The notes under the pieces: model-generated | What the model saw: the letters and a program-made list of their open reading frames with translations, nothing else | What the model was told of the DNA's origin: nothing | The model's database searches: none | NCBI GenBank assembly: GCA_965208745.1 | Contig: CBDBPN010000004.1 | Location: 1,674,001-1,738,000, forward strand | Reading direction: 5' to 3' | Length of the DNA stretch: 64,000 bases | DNA from: VXNE01 sp965208745 | GTDB taxonomy: Bacteria > Pseudomonadota > Gammaproteobacteria > Pseudomonadales > Azotimanducaceae | Translations under genes and position numbers: made by a program | Part shown: piece after piece, positions 34,575 to 43,339 of the stretch | Layout of the letters: the number at the start of each line of letters is the position of its first letter | Position numbering within the stretch: position 1 is the stretch's first letter

Positions 34575-36407
34575 CTATTCGACCGTGACCGATTTCGCCA
34601 GGTTCCTCGGCTGATCGACGTCCGTGCCCTTCAGCACGGCGACGTGATAGGCGAGCAGCTGCAACGGGACCGTGTAGACGATCGGGGCGACGGCCTCGTG
34701 CACCTTCGGAACCTCGATGACATGGACGCCAGGTGCTTCCTCGAACCCTGTCTCGGAGTCCGCGAAGACATAGAGCCGTCCGCCCCGGGCGCGCACTTCC
34801 TGCAGGTTCGAGCGCGTCTTCTCGAAGAGGTCGTTGTTAGGCGCCACCGCCACCACCGGCATCTCGTCGGTGACCAGCGCCAATGGCCCGTGCTTGAGTT
34901 CCCCCGCGGGATAGCCCTCGGCGTGGATGTATGAGATCTCCTTGAGCTTGAGGGCGCCCTCGAGGGCCACCGGGAAGTGCGGGCCCCGGCCGAGGAACAG
35001 GGCGTGGCGCCGTTCGACGAACTCCTCCGCGAGCAGCCGGAGGCGGTCGTCGAGCCCGAGCACCGCATCCACCGCGTCGGAAAGGCCATGGAGCGCCCCG
35101 ACCAGTTCGGCCTCACGTTCCTGCGTCATGCCGCGCCGGCGGCCGAGCAGGATCGTCCACATGAGGAGATCCGCCAGCATTGCGGTAAACGCCTTGGTGG
35201 AGGCGACGCCGATCTCCGCTCCGGCCTCCAGCATGATGGCCATGTCCGACTCGCGCACCAGCGAACTCATCGGCACGTTGCACACCGTCGCCGTGTGGGC
35301 GAACCCCGCCTGCTTCGCGATCCGGAGCGCGGCCAGGGTGTCCGCCGTCTCCCCCGACTGCGACAGCGAGAGGAACAGGCTGCGCGGCAGCGCCGTCACC
35401 GACCGGTAGCGCCACTCGCTCGCGATCTCCGCCTGGGCCGGGATCCCGACGTACTGCTCGATCCAGTGGCGCGCGATGCACGCCGCGTAGTACGCCGTCC
35501 CGCACGCGACGAGCGTGACGGCGTCCGTTTCGTCCAGCACCGTCGGCGCCCGCACGCCGAACGCCGGCTCGCGCACCCGCGTCCGCCCGAGGCGGCCCTC
35601 CAGCGTGTCCCGCACGACGCGCGGCTGTTCGTGGATCTCGCGCTGCATGTGGTGGCGGTAGTTGCCCTTGTCCACCTCGTCGAAGACGTGCTCGACGCGC
35701 ACCGTCGCGCGCACCACCGTCTCGTTCGCCGCGCTCCACACGCCGATGGAGTCGCTGCGGATGTCCACCAGGTCCCCTTCCTCGAGGAAGATGAACCGGT
35801 CGGTCACGGGCCGCAGCGCCAGCACGTCCGAAGCGATGAAGTTCTCCTCGATGCCGACGCCGATGACCAGCGGGCTCCCGAGCCGCGCCCCGACCATGCG
35901 GCCCGGCTCGTCCCGGCAGATGACGCCGATGGCATAGGCGCCCTCGAGCCGCTGCACCGTCGCGCGCACGGCGGCGAGCAGGTCCCGCTCTTGCTCGTAG
36001 TAGTAGTCGATCAGGTGGACGATGACTTCGGCGTCGGTCTCCGACTCGAAGCGGTAACCCGCCGCGATCATCTCGTCGCGGAGCGGCTCGAACCCCTCGA
36101 TGATGCCGTTGTGCACGAGCGCGATACGGCCGTTCGACAGGTGCGGATGCGCGTTCGCCTCGCTCGGGACGCCGTGCGTGGCCCACCGCGTGTGGGCGAT
36201 GCCCGTGGTGCCGCGTACGGGTCGTTCTCGCAGGCTGTCCGCCAGCATTGCCACCTTCCCCTCAGTGCGGCGGCGGTCGATGCAGGGGCCGTCGGTCACG
36301 ACCGCGAGACCAGCGGAGTCGTAGCCGCGGTACTCGAGGCGCTGCAGGCCCGCAAGGAGGATGCCCGGGACGTTGCGGTACGCGACCGCGCCGACGATTC
36401 CACACAC
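34575..36407 (-). CDS. glmS: Glutamine-fructose-6-phosphate aminotransferase (isomerizing)
   Basis: Makes glucosamine 6-phosphate from fructose 6-phosphate and glutamine, the entry to peptidoglycan and LPS amino sugars. 610 residues. The N-terminal glutaminase has Cys2 after removal of Met (MCGIVGAVAYR), and two SIS sugar-isomerase domains follow (SLSQSGETADTLAAL; SYIHAEGYPAGELKHGPLALV), ending with the usual AKSVTVE. It is 9 bp downstream of glmU, the normal gammaproteobacterial pair. Confidence 0.97.
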   Translation of the reverse strand: MCGIVGAVAYRNVPGILLAGLQRLEYRGYDSAGLAVVTDGPCIDRRRTEGKVAMLADSLRERPVRGTTGIAHTRWATHGVPSEANAHPHLSNGRIALVHNGIIEGFEPLRDEMIAAGYRFESETDAEVIVHLIDYYYEQERDLLAAVRATVQRLEGAYAIGVICRDEPGRMVGARLGSPLVIGVGIEENFIASDVLALRPVTDRFIFLEEGDLVDIRSDSIGVWSAANETVVRATVRVEHVFDEVDKGNYRHHMQREIHEQPRVVRDTLEGRLGRTRVREPAFGVRAPTVLDETDAVTLVACGTAYYAACIARHWIEQYVGIPAQAEIASEWRYRSVTALPRSLFLSLSQSGETADTLAALRIAKQAGFAHTATVCNVPMSSLVRESDMAIMLEAGAEIGVASTKAFTAMLADLLMWTILLGRRRGMTQEREAELVGALHGLSDAVDAVLGLDDRLRLLAEEFVERRHALFLGRGPHFPVALEGALKLKEISYIHAEGYPAGELKHGPLALVTDEMPVVAVAPNNDLFEKTRSNLQEVRARGGRLYVFADSETGFEEAPGVHVIEVPKVHEAVAPIVYTVPLQLLAYHVAVLKGTDVDQPRNLAKSVTVE

Positions 36408-36416
36408 GGCGGCGGC

Positions 36417-37790
36417 CTACCGCTTCCTCTTGGCGGGCGGCTTCCAGCCCTTGATGTTGCGCTGGCGCGCGCGGCCGACCGCGAGATGCTCCGCGGCGAC
36501 GCGCGTCGTGATGGTCGACCCCGCGCCGATGTAGGCGCCGTCTTCCACTTCGAGGGGCGCCACCAGCGTCGTATTCGTGCCGACGAAGACCTCGTCGCCG
36601 ATGCGGGTCGCGTGCTTGTCGACCCCGTCGTAGTTGCAGGTGATCGTGCCCGCCCCGACGTTGCAGCGCTCGCCGACGAACGCGTCGCCGAGGTAGGCAA
36701 GGTGGCTCGCCTTCGTACCGGCGCCCAGCCGCGCCTTCTTCGTCTCGACGAAGTTGCCGATCCGGGTGTCCTCGCCCAGCTCCGTGCCGGGACGCAGGCG
36801 GGCGAAAGGACCCACGGCCGCGCCGCGATCGATACGGGCGCCATCGATCACGGTGTGCGGCTCCACCGTCACGCCGTCGGCCAGCACGGAGTCGCGGATG
36901 ACGCAGTGCGCGCCGACCTGCACGTCGGCGCCGAGTTCGACGCTGCCCTCGAGGACCACGCCGACATCGATGACGCAGTCCACCCCGGCACGCAGCGTCC
37001 CGCGGAGGTCGAACCGCGCGGGATCGCGCAGTGTCACGCCGGCGCCCATGGCGGCTTCCGCATTGCGCCGCTGGTAACGCCGTTCGGCCTCGGCGAGCTG
37101 GATCCGGTCGTTGACGCCAAGCACCTCCTCCGGGTCGGCCGCTGGGACACCCGCGACGGGAACCCCATCGGCAACGGCTTCGGCGACCACGTCGGTCAGG
37201 TAGTACTCGCCCTGGGCGTTGTCGTTGCCGACTCGCGCGAGGAGTTGCGCGAGCAGCTCGCCTGGCGCCGCGAGGATTCCGGTGTTGATCTCGGTGAGCC
37301 CGCGCTGCGCCTCCGTGGCGTCCCGGTCCTCGACGACCGCGGCAACGCGCCCTTCGGCGTCCCGCACGATCCGGCCCAGACCCTCGGGGCACGCGGCTTC
37401 CGCCGTGACCAGGGCCACGCGCCCCGACGCGCCGCTCGCCGCGACGCAGGCTTCGAGCGTGGCCGTCCCGACCAAGGGCACGTCCGCGTACAGCACGAGG
37501 ACCGTCGCCCCGTCCGACACGCCCGGCATCGCCTGCAGCACCGCGTGGCCGGAGCCCAACTGCTCCGGCTGTTCCACCCAGGCGACATCCGCCACATCAA
37601 GGAAGCGTTGCCGGATCTCGTCCGCCCCGGCGCCGACCACTACGTGCAGCCGGTCCGGGGAGAGGGCGCGCGCCGTGTCGAGCACGTGGCCCAGCATGGG
37701 CCGCCCGCCGATCTCGTGGAGCACCTTCGGCCGCTGCGACCGCATGCGGGTGCCCTGGCCCGCGGCCAGGACGATGACATCGAGCGCCAT
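36417..37790 (-). CDS. glmU: Bifunctional N-acetylglucosamine-1-phosphate uridyltransferase / glucosamine-1-phosphate acetyltransferase
   Basis: Acetylates glucosamine 1-phosphate and couples it to UTP, giving UDP-GlcNAc. 457 residues from the ATG at 37790. The N-terminal nucleotidyltransferase carries LAAGQGTRMRSQRPKVLHE; the C-terminal half is a left-handed beta-helix of hexapeptide repeats, with KKARLGAGTKASHLAYLGDA and NYDGVDKHAT marking the acetyltransferase site. A perfect -10 box (TATAAT) lies 28 bp upstream of the start. Confidence 0.97.
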   Translation of the reverse strand: MALDVIVLAAGQGTRMRSQRPKVLHEIGGRPMLGHVLDTARALSPDRLHVVVGAGADEIRQRFLDVADVAWVEQPEQLGSGHAVLQAMPGVSDGATVLVLYADVPLVGTATLEACVAASGASGRVALVTAEAACPEGLGRIVRDAEGRVAAVVEDRDATEAQRGLTEINTGILAAPGELLAQLLARVGNDNAQGEYYLTDVVAEAVADGVPVAGVPAADPEEVLGVNDRIQLAEAERRYQRRNAEAAMGAGVTLRDPARFDLRGTLRAGVDCVIDVGVVLEGSVELGADVQVGAHCVIRDSVLADGVTVEPHTVIDGARIDRGAAVGPFARLRPGTELGEDTRIGNFVETKKARLGAGTKASHLAYLGDAFVGERCNVGAGTITCNYDGVDKHATRIGDEVFVGTNTTLVAPLEVEDGAYIGAGSTITTRVAAEHLAVGRARQRNIKGWKPPAKRKR

Positions 37791-37817
37791 ACGGGAGTCC
37801 GCGGGGCGAAAGTCCGG

Positions 37818-37823
37818 ATTATA
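37818..37823 (-). promoter_or_regulatory. -10 element for the glmU-glmS transcript
   Basis: On the minus strand this reads TATAAT, 28 bp upstream of the glmU start. I do not see a good -35 hexamer at 17 bp, so the promoter may depend on the -10 alone or on an activator. Confidence 0.5.
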
Positions 37824-37981
37824 GGGCCGCGGGCGACACCCCGCGTGCGTGCTCCACCCGGAGTCGAGTAGGACAAGCGCCCTGGCCGAGCACCGCGTTT
37901 GACCATCGCAAGCGGAACGTGTGAGGCTTGGGCCGGGCCCTCTTTTTTCAGGGCTGCCCAAACGACGAGGGGAGCAAAACG

Positions 37982-38470
37982 ATGACCACCGATACCAGCG
38001 AATACCGCGACGGCATCCTGCAGGCGTGGCAGGGAGAACACTGGGGCAAGGCCTTCCTCGAGCAGATCGCCGAACGCACGGACGACGCCGGCCATCGCGC
38101 CAAGTGGCAGGTCCTCGCGCAACTGGAGGAAGCTACGGGCAACGCCTTGACGCCATTGGTGGACGACTCCGCGGAGCAGGACCCCGAAGGCTACCGGCAG
38201 GTCGACACCTTCGTGGCCGAGTACGCGAAGCTGTCCTGGGGAGAGGCGATGGAGCAGATGATGACCCTGCTCGACCCCGCCATCGAGCGTTTCGAGCGGC
38301 TCCTCGCCATCGCGCCCGAGGAAGACCTCGAGGTCGTGCAGATCCTCCTGGACCACGAGCTGGCCCTCAAGCGCTTCGCGGAGCGGGAGCTCGCGGGTGA
38401 TCCGGAGACGTCGCTGGACTCCGTACGCGCCGTCATAGAGCGGGCGCGCGCGGTCCACGCGACCGCCTGA
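37982..38470 (+). CDS. Hypothetical helical protein, ferritin-like composition
   Basis: 162 residues from an ATG with a good ribosome site (GAGGGGAGC). The protein is acidic and almost entirely predicted helical, with regularly placed Glu/His such as QGEHWGKAFLEQIAERTDD and LLDHELALKRFAERE. That resembles ferritin-like or rubrerythrin-type four-helix proteins, but I do not recognise a defined family. It is 13 bp upstream of the PPOX-type gene, so the two are probably co-transcribed. Function unknown. Confidence 0.8.
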   Translation: MTTDTSEYRDGILQAWQGEHWGKAFLEQIAERTDDAGHRAKWQVLAQLEEATGNALTPLVDDSAEQDPEGYRQVDTFVAEYAKLSWGEAMEQMMTLLDPAIERFERLLAIAPEEDLEVVQILLDHELALKRFAERELAGDPETSLDSVRAVIERARAVHATA

Positions 38471-38483
38471 CCGGGAGCGGACC

Positions 38484-38906
38484 ATGGCCGGGCTTACGCA
38501 AGAGCAGAAGGAAACCTTCCTGAGCGAACTGCACGTCGGCGTCCTGTCGATCGCTCGGGAGAACCGCGGCCCCCTGACCGCGCCCATCTGGTACTGCTAC
38601 GAACCGGGCGGGAACCTGTGGGTGATGCTCGGGCGGGAGTCGAGAAAGGCGCAACTCCTCGAGGTCGGCACGCGGGTGTCCCTGTGCGCGCAGAAGGAGG
38701 AGCCGCCATACGCGTACGTCACGGCGGAAGGCCCCGTCGTGGGGATCGCGGAGGGTACTCACGCGGACATCCTGGAGCTCGCTACCCGCTACGTCGGGGA
38801 GGAGGGGGGCAAGGCGTACGCCGAGAACATGCGGACCGCCGAGAGCTTCACCGTCACGATCCGGCCCGAGACGTGGCTCGCGGTGGATTACGCGCGCCAG
38901 CAGTAG
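38484..38906 (+). CDS. Pyridoxamine 5'-phosphate oxidase-like (PPOX class) flavin/F420-binding protein
   Basis: 140 residues with the split beta-barrel pattern of PPOX-type proteins: an N-terminal helix (LTQEQKETFLSEL), then GVLSIARENRGPLTAPIWYCYEP, then LWVMLGRESRKAQLL and RVSLCAQKEEPPYAYVTAEG. Such proteins bind FMN or F420 and reduce various substrates; which one cannot be told. It probably forms an operon with the upstream helical protein. Confidence 0.85.
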   Translation: MAGLTQEQKETFLSELHVGVLSIARENRGPLTAPIWYCYEPGGNLWVMLGRESRKAQLLEVGTRVSLCAQKEEPPYAYVTAEGPVVGIAEGTHADILELATRYVGEEGGKAYAENMRTAESFTVTIRPETWLAVDYARQQ

Positions 38907-38939
38907 TTCGCCTCGCCGGGGCATCTGTCGTCATTCGAC

Positions 38940-39470
38940 GTGACCACGCGGATCGCCCTTCTCCGCGGCATCAACGTCGGCGGCCGGAACTCTGTCGCCA
39001 TGGCCGACCTGCGGCCCATCCTGGAGCGCCTCGGCTACGCCGATGTGCGCACCTACATCCAGAGCGGCAACGTCGTGTTCGACGCACCGGACGGACGCGA
39101 CGTGTCCGCGTCATCCATCGCGGCCGCGGTGCGGGCGGGGACGGGCGTCGACGCGCGCGTGGTGGTGCTGACCGCGGCCGAGTTCCGGCGGGCCGCCACG
39201 CACAACCCGTTCGCGGCCGAAGACGGACGGTCTGTGCAACTGTTCTTCCTGGAGTCCGCGCCGCCCGATCCGGACCTGGACGCGATCCGGGGACTGTGCA
39301 AGGACTCCGAGCGCTGGCGACTCACGGATGCCGTGTTCTACCTCCACGCGCCCGAGGGCATCGCCCGGTCGAAGCTCGCGGCCGCGGTCGAGCGGAAGCT
39401 CGGCGTCGGCGCCACGGCGCGCAACTGGCGCACCGTCCGCAAGGTGCTGGAGATGGCGGAGACGGCCTGA
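38940..39470 (+). CDS. DUF1697 family protein
   Basis: 176 residues from a GTG at 38940, matching the DUF1697 family by its start (RIALLRGINVGGRNSVAMADL), YADVRTYIQSGNVVF and the C-terminal ARNWRTVRKVLEM. The biochemical role of the family is unknown; it is widespread in bacteria as a single-domain protein. It ends 3 bp before the converging hydrolase gene. Confidence 0.9.
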   Translation: MTTRIALLRGINVGGRNSVAMADLRPILERLGYADVRTYIQSGNVVFDAPDGRDVSASSIAAAVRAGTGVDARVVVLTAAEFRRAATHNPFAAEDGRSVQLFFLESAPPDPDLDAIRGLCKDSERWRLTDAVFYLHAPEGIARSKLAAAVERKLGVGATARNWRTVRKVLEMAETA

Positions 39471-39473
39471 CCG

Positions 39474-40361
39474 TCAGGACCGCGGGTTGGCCGCCGACCC
39501 GACGGCGCCGATGTTGTCGCCGCTGTCTTCCGGCCTCCGCCCCCAGCGCCCGGCTTCCGCCCGGGCCAGGAACTCCGCCACGACCGCGTTGAACGCCGCC
39601 GGCTCCTCCAGGTTGCATGCGTGTCCAGTGTGCGGAAGCACGGCGAGCCCGCACCCCGGCACCGTGCGCTTGAGAAAGAGCGACGGATTGACGCAGGGAT
39701 CGTCCTCGTCGCCGCAGACGACGAGCAGCGGGACCTCGAGCCGGGCGAGGTCCGCCTCGCGCGTGTAGAGGCTCGGACGCCGCCCCTGGAAGGCGCGCAG
39801 CGTGTTGGCAGAGCCCTTGGCCGAGTGCGCGCGAAAGAGCGCCGCGAAGCGCTCCCACCCGGTCGGGTCCTTCTCCCGAAAGCGGATGCGCGCGGGGCCT
39901 CGCAGGTACGCCTCCATCGACGCCATGCCCCGCTCCTCCAGCGCGTCCGCCCGCGCGTCCATGTCCTTGAGGAAGGCGTCGGGGTCATCGCCGCCGGTGC
40001 CTACGCCCGCGGCAACCACGGCGCGGCATCGCTCGGGATGGGCCAGCGCGAACTGCACCGCCGTGTACGCACCCATCGACAGTCCGCAGACGTGCGCCCG
40101 GTCGATGTCCATCGTATCGAGCAATCCGAGCAGGACGGCAACCTGTCGGTCCCAGGTGTACTCGCGCCAGTCCTCACGCACCTCGGACGGGGGATAGCCC
40201 TTCGCGTTGTATGCGAACACCCGGTAGAAGCGGGAGAAGTGGCTGACCTGCGTCTCCCAGCTCTCCAGGCTGCCCGCGAACTCGTGACAGAAGACCAGCG
40301 GTGTTCCGCTGCCGACCTCCAAGTATTCGATACGGGCGCCGTCGAGCGTCAAGTTCGGCAT
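39474..40361 (-). CDS. Alpha/beta hydrolase
   Basis: 295-residue serine hydrolase. The nucleophile elbow is GLSMGAYTAV, the acid lies in CGDEDDPCV, and the catalytic His in PHTGHACNLEEP; the oxyanion region is FCHEFAGSLESWE. The closest types are esterases or ring-fission-product hydrolases; the substrate is unknown. The last ~20 residues (after FLARAEAG) are low-complexity and probably not part of the fold. Confidence 0.9.
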   Translation of the reverse strand: MPNLTLDGARIEYLEVGSGTPLVFCHEFAGSLESWETQVSHFSRFYRVFAYNAKGYPPSEVREDWREYTWDRQVAVLLGLLDTMDIDRAHVCGLSMGAYTAVQFALAHPERCRAVVAAGVGTGGDDPDAFLKDMDARADALEERGMASMEAYLRGPARIRFREKDPTGWERFAALFRAHSAKGSANTLRAFQGRRPSLYTREADLARLEVPLLVVCGDEDDPCVNPSLFLKRTVPGCGLAVLPHTGHACNLEEPAAFNAVVAEFLARAEAGRWGRRPEDSGDNIGAVGSAANPRS

Positions 40362-40440
40362 GGGGTGCTCCCCATGGACCGCCGGCCTTGTTCAACATGG
40401 CAGGCACGGGACGGGGCAGGCCCTCCTGTACCGGTCCCCC

Positions 40441-40596
40441 TCACACCGCGGCCCACGGGTCGACCAGTTCGACACCGGCACCCTCGAAATCCGCGACATT
40501 TCGGGTCACGACCGCCATCCCCCTCGACCGGACCACGTCGCGGGTAGGGCTCGCCCGCATCGGTTCCGAGACGACATTCGTGTCAACTACAACCAC
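40441..40596 (-). pseudogene. PIN-domain toxin (FitB/VapC-like) with internal deletion
   Basis: A 51-residue frame, 11 bp after the antitoxin gene, begins VVVVDTNVVSEPMR, the PIN N-terminus with the first catalytic Asp, then jumps to VRSRGMAVVTRNVADFEG and GVELVDPWAAV, the usual PIN C-terminus. About 80 central residues with the other acidic catalytic residues are missing while the frame is kept. It cannot be an active RNase. It was previously a complete toxin paired with the antitoxin at 40608-40853. Confidence 0.8.
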
Positions 40597-40607
40597 CGGA
40601 CAACGCC

Positions 40608-40853
40608 TCAATCGAACCGTGGCGGCTCCCGCGTCGCCTTGCGCGGCGGCATGTCCAGCTCCACGCCTCCGAACGGCTTGAACAGCTCGTGGATTGCGGT
40701 GCCCAGTCCCTTGCGCGGGGCCGCCTCGCGGGCCACCGCCTCGGCCAGGATCAGCCGCGCTTCCTCCTCCATGGAGTTGCCATGGACAGCCGCACGCCGA
40801 CGTAGCCGTGTCTTCACGTCGTCCTCGAGATTACGAATGGTAATGCTCGCCAT
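40608..40853 (-). CDS. FitA-like ribbon-helix-helix antitoxin
   Basis: 81 residues from the ATG at 40853 behind a GAGGAGG ribosome site. The N-terminus MASITIRNLEDDVKTRLRRR and HGNSMEEEARLIL is the Arc/MetJ-type DNA-binding fold of FitA/StbC/VapB antitoxins, and the C-terminus (DMPPRKATREPPRFD) is the type that blocks a PIN toxin. The toxin next to it is deleted, so this is an orphan that may still repress its promoter. The 228 bp upstream (40854-41081) hold nothing I recognise. Confidence 0.88.
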   Translation of the reverse strand: MASITIRNLEDDVKTRLRRRAAVHGNSMEEEARLILAEAVAREAAPRKGLGTAIHELFKPFGGVELDMPPRKATREPPRFD

Positions 40854-41081
40854 ATGCGGCCTCCTCGATCCTCCTCGCACTCTACGCGGTGATTGCGTTG
40901 CCATCAACCATGACCTCCAAGCCCAGATTCCGACGCCCCAATCCGTTTGGCAGCAAGTGCCGATCAAGCGCGAACACACTCAGCGGGGCCGAGAACATTG
41001 CTCGCCAGGGAATCGCCATCACAGGGACTTGGTCCGCACTCACCTCCAACAGCGCTTCGACCGTCCCATACAATCATCGGC

Positions 41082-42542
41082 ATGAGTGAGGACGCTGCCG
41101 GACGCCGCCGCAAGCTCTCGCGCCCGGCGAAGCTCGCGTTCGCGTCCGGCTCCCTCGAAGAGGCGATGGTCGGCGCCGCCGGCATCGCGACGATGCTCTT
41201 CTACAACCAGGTCCTCGGCGTCTCGGCGGCGCTCTGCGGCACCGCGTTCCTGATCGCGAGCATCGTCGACGCCGTGTCCGACCCGACGGTCGGGGCGCTG
41301 TCCGACAGCGTGCGCACACGCTGGGGCAGGCGTCATCCGTTCATGTTCCTCTCGGCGCTGCCCCTCGGGGTCAGCTTCTACTGCCTCTACCAGCCGCCGG
41401 ACCTCTCCGAGTTCGGCCTGTTCCTCTGGTTCACGGCGTTCTTCGTGCTCCTGCGCATCGCCAAGACGTTCTACACCGTGCCGCACGCCGCGCTCGGCGC
41501 GGAGCTCACCGACGACTACGACGAACGCACGTCGATCTTCGCCTGGAACTGGGTGGTCATGAACATCGGCAGCATCGCCCTGACGGCGTTCGTGCTGATG
41601 GTCATCTTCCCGACCACCGACGAGTACGACAACGGACTGCTGAACGCCGGACGCTACGAGTGGCTCGCCGTGATCGGCGGCGTATTCGTGGCCGTCGTCG
41701 TCCTGATCTGCACCCTGACGACGGCCAACCAGATCCCGCACCTGCACCAGCAGCTCGCTGCGCTCCCGGAAGAGGCGCGCGAGCGTTACCGGCGCTTCTT
41801 CCGCGACCTCCTCGAAAACCTGGGCGGACTGTTCCGCAACCGCTCGTACGTTTCCATGTTCGCCTGCTGGGTGGTGCTGTCCATCACCGGCGGGATCAAG
41901 GGGGTGGTCGTCACCTACGCCTTCATCTACGGCTTCGAGTTCACGTCGGAGGAGATCACCCTGCAGCAGGTGGTGCGCGTCCCGGGCGCGTTCCTCGGGA
42001 TCCTGCTCTGCGCCTGGCTGACGCGGCTCATCGACAAGAAGTACAGCGTCATCGCGCTCTGCTATTCCGCCGGGTTCCTGGTCGGCCTGCCGTTCTGCCT
42101 GCGCCTCGTCGGCTGGTTCCCGGAGAACGGCACGGTCGCCCTGCTCGTCGCGTTCTTCGGCATCTGGGTGATCGGCTACATCCCGTTCCAGTCCGTCTCC
42201 ATCGTCATCGACTCCTGCCTCTCCGACATCGCGGACGAGCACGAACTGGCGACGGGGAACCGCGCCGAGGGCATGATCTTCGCCCTGCGGACGTTCGGCG
42301 CGAAGATGACGGCGGGGTTCGGCGGGCTCTTCGCGGGGTTCGGCCTCGAGATCATCGGCTTCCCCGAGCGCGCCGACGTGGCGACGCTGGCGCCGGAGGT
42401 CGTCGACGGCCTGCTCTTCATGATCGGGCCGCTCTACTGGATCATCGTGTTCGGCGGCCTCGGGCTCGCGTTCCTGTACAACATCGACCGGGAGCGACAT
42501 GCCGCGATCCTGCAGGGCCTCGAAGCCAGGCGCAGCGCCTGA
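41082..42542 (+). CDS. MFS transporter, GPH (glycoside-pentoside-hexuronide:cation symporter) family
   Basis: 486 residues with twelve hydrophobic segments and GPH hallmarks: VDAVSDPTVGALSDSVRTRWGRRHP between helices 2 and 3, and PHAALGAELTDDYDERTSI. The fusion to unrelated sequence upstream in the same frame is ignored; the ATG at 41082 gives the natural start SEDAAGRRRKLSRPAKLAF. It runs into the GST and dehalogenase genes with short gaps. The imported compound is unknown. Confidence 0.92.
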   Translation: MSEDAAGRRRKLSRPAKLAFASGSLEEAMVGAAGIATMLFYNQVLGVSAALCGTAFLIASIVDAVSDPTVGALSDSVRTRWGRRHPFMFLSALPLGVSFYCLYQPPDLSEFGLFLWFTAFFVLLRIAKTFYTVPHAALGAELTDDYDERTSIFAWNWVVMNIGSIALTAFVLMVIFPTTDEYDNGLLNAGRYEWLAVIGGVFVAVVVLICTLTTANQIPHLHQQLAALPEEARERYRRFFRDLLENLGGLFRNRSYVSMFACWVVLSITGGIKGVVVTYAFIYGFEFTSEEITLQQVVRVPGAFLGILLCAWLTRLIDKKYSVIALCYSAGFLVGLPFCLRLVGWFPENGTVALLVAFFGIWVIGYIPFQSVSIVIDSCLSDIADEHELATGNRAEGMIFALRTFGAKMTAGFGGLFAGFGLEIIGFPERADVATLAPEVVDGLLFMIGPLYWIIVFGGLGLAFLYNIDRERHAAILQGLEARRSA

Positions 42543-42554
42543 GGCGCGTTCTCC

Positions 42555-43319
42555 ATGCTGAAGGTCTACGGCGTTCCCAACTCGCAGCCGGTCCGCGCGG
42601 TCGTCTGGACGTGCCTGATGCACGAACTGCCCTTCGAGTTCGTGATGACGAGCCAGAACCGGGACGCGAAGCAACCGGAGTTCCTCGCTTCCGTGAACCC
42701 CCGCGGCACCATCCCCGCGATCGACGACGACGGCATCGTGCTGTGGGAGAGCCACGCGATCCTCGTCTACCTCTGCGAGAAGCACGGCTGGAGCGACCTG
42801 TGGCCCTCCGAGCCCGAAGGACGCGCGCGGGTGAACCAGTACCTCCACTTCCACCACCGCAACACGCGGGAACTGGTCGTGCAATGGAGCCGCGCCATCT
42901 GGCCGGCGGTGTTCGAGGTCGCAAACCCCGACGAGGGATGGTTCGAACGCAACACCTTTCCGGGGATCCGAAACAACGCCCAGGTCGTGGAGAACGCGCT
43001 CAAGATCATCGACGGCATGCTCCGCGAATCGGCGTTCATCGCCGGCCCGACGGCGACGCTCGCGGACATCAGCGCTTACGAGGAACTCGGACAGAACCAG
43101 GCGAAGTACGCGAACTGCACCGACTATGGCCCGTATCCCGGCATCCGTCGGTGGCTCGTCGCCATGGAACGGCTGGCGTTCCACGAAGAGGCACACGCCG
43201 TCTGGAGCCTGATCGGCGATGTCGCGCTATTGCAGGGCGGGATGCGCACGATCGTGCGGGCGAACAAGGAGGCTGCCCGGATTCTCGCCGCGGCGGTGGC
43301 AAACTTCACCGGACGATAG
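42555..43319 (+). CDS. Glutathione S-transferase family protein
   Basis: 254 residues. The thioredoxin-fold N-domain is MLKVYGVPNSQPVRAVVW with the cis-Pro segment NPRGTIPAI and the glutathione-binding WESHAILVYL; an all-helical C-domain follows (TLADISAYEELGQ). It resembles theta-class enzymes, which often act on halogenated compounds. It is 12 bp after the transporter and 20 bp before the haloalkane dehalogenase, so a common detoxification role is likely. Confidence 0.92.
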   Translation: MLKVYGVPNSQPVRAVVWTCLMHELPFEFVMTSQNRDAKQPEFLASVNPRGTIPAIDDDGIVLWESHAILVYLCEKHGWSDLWPSEPEGRARVNQYLHFHHRNTRELVVQWSRAIWPAVFEVANPDEGWFERNTFPGIRNNAQVVENALKIIDGMLRESAFIAGPTATLADISAYEELGQNQAKYANCTDYGPYPGIRRWLVAMERLAFHEEAHAVWSLIGDVALLQGGMRTIVRANKEAARILAAAVANFTGR

Positions 43320-43339
43320 GCCCGGAAAGGGAAGAGGCG

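Noticed and set aside
34977..37871. 964-codon plus-strand frame opposite glmS/glmU
   Set aside because: Antisense shadow without motifs; glmS and glmU are unambiguous.
40882..41073. Small minus-strand frame upstream of the antitoxin
   Set aside because: 63 residues without recognisable similarity or ribosome site.
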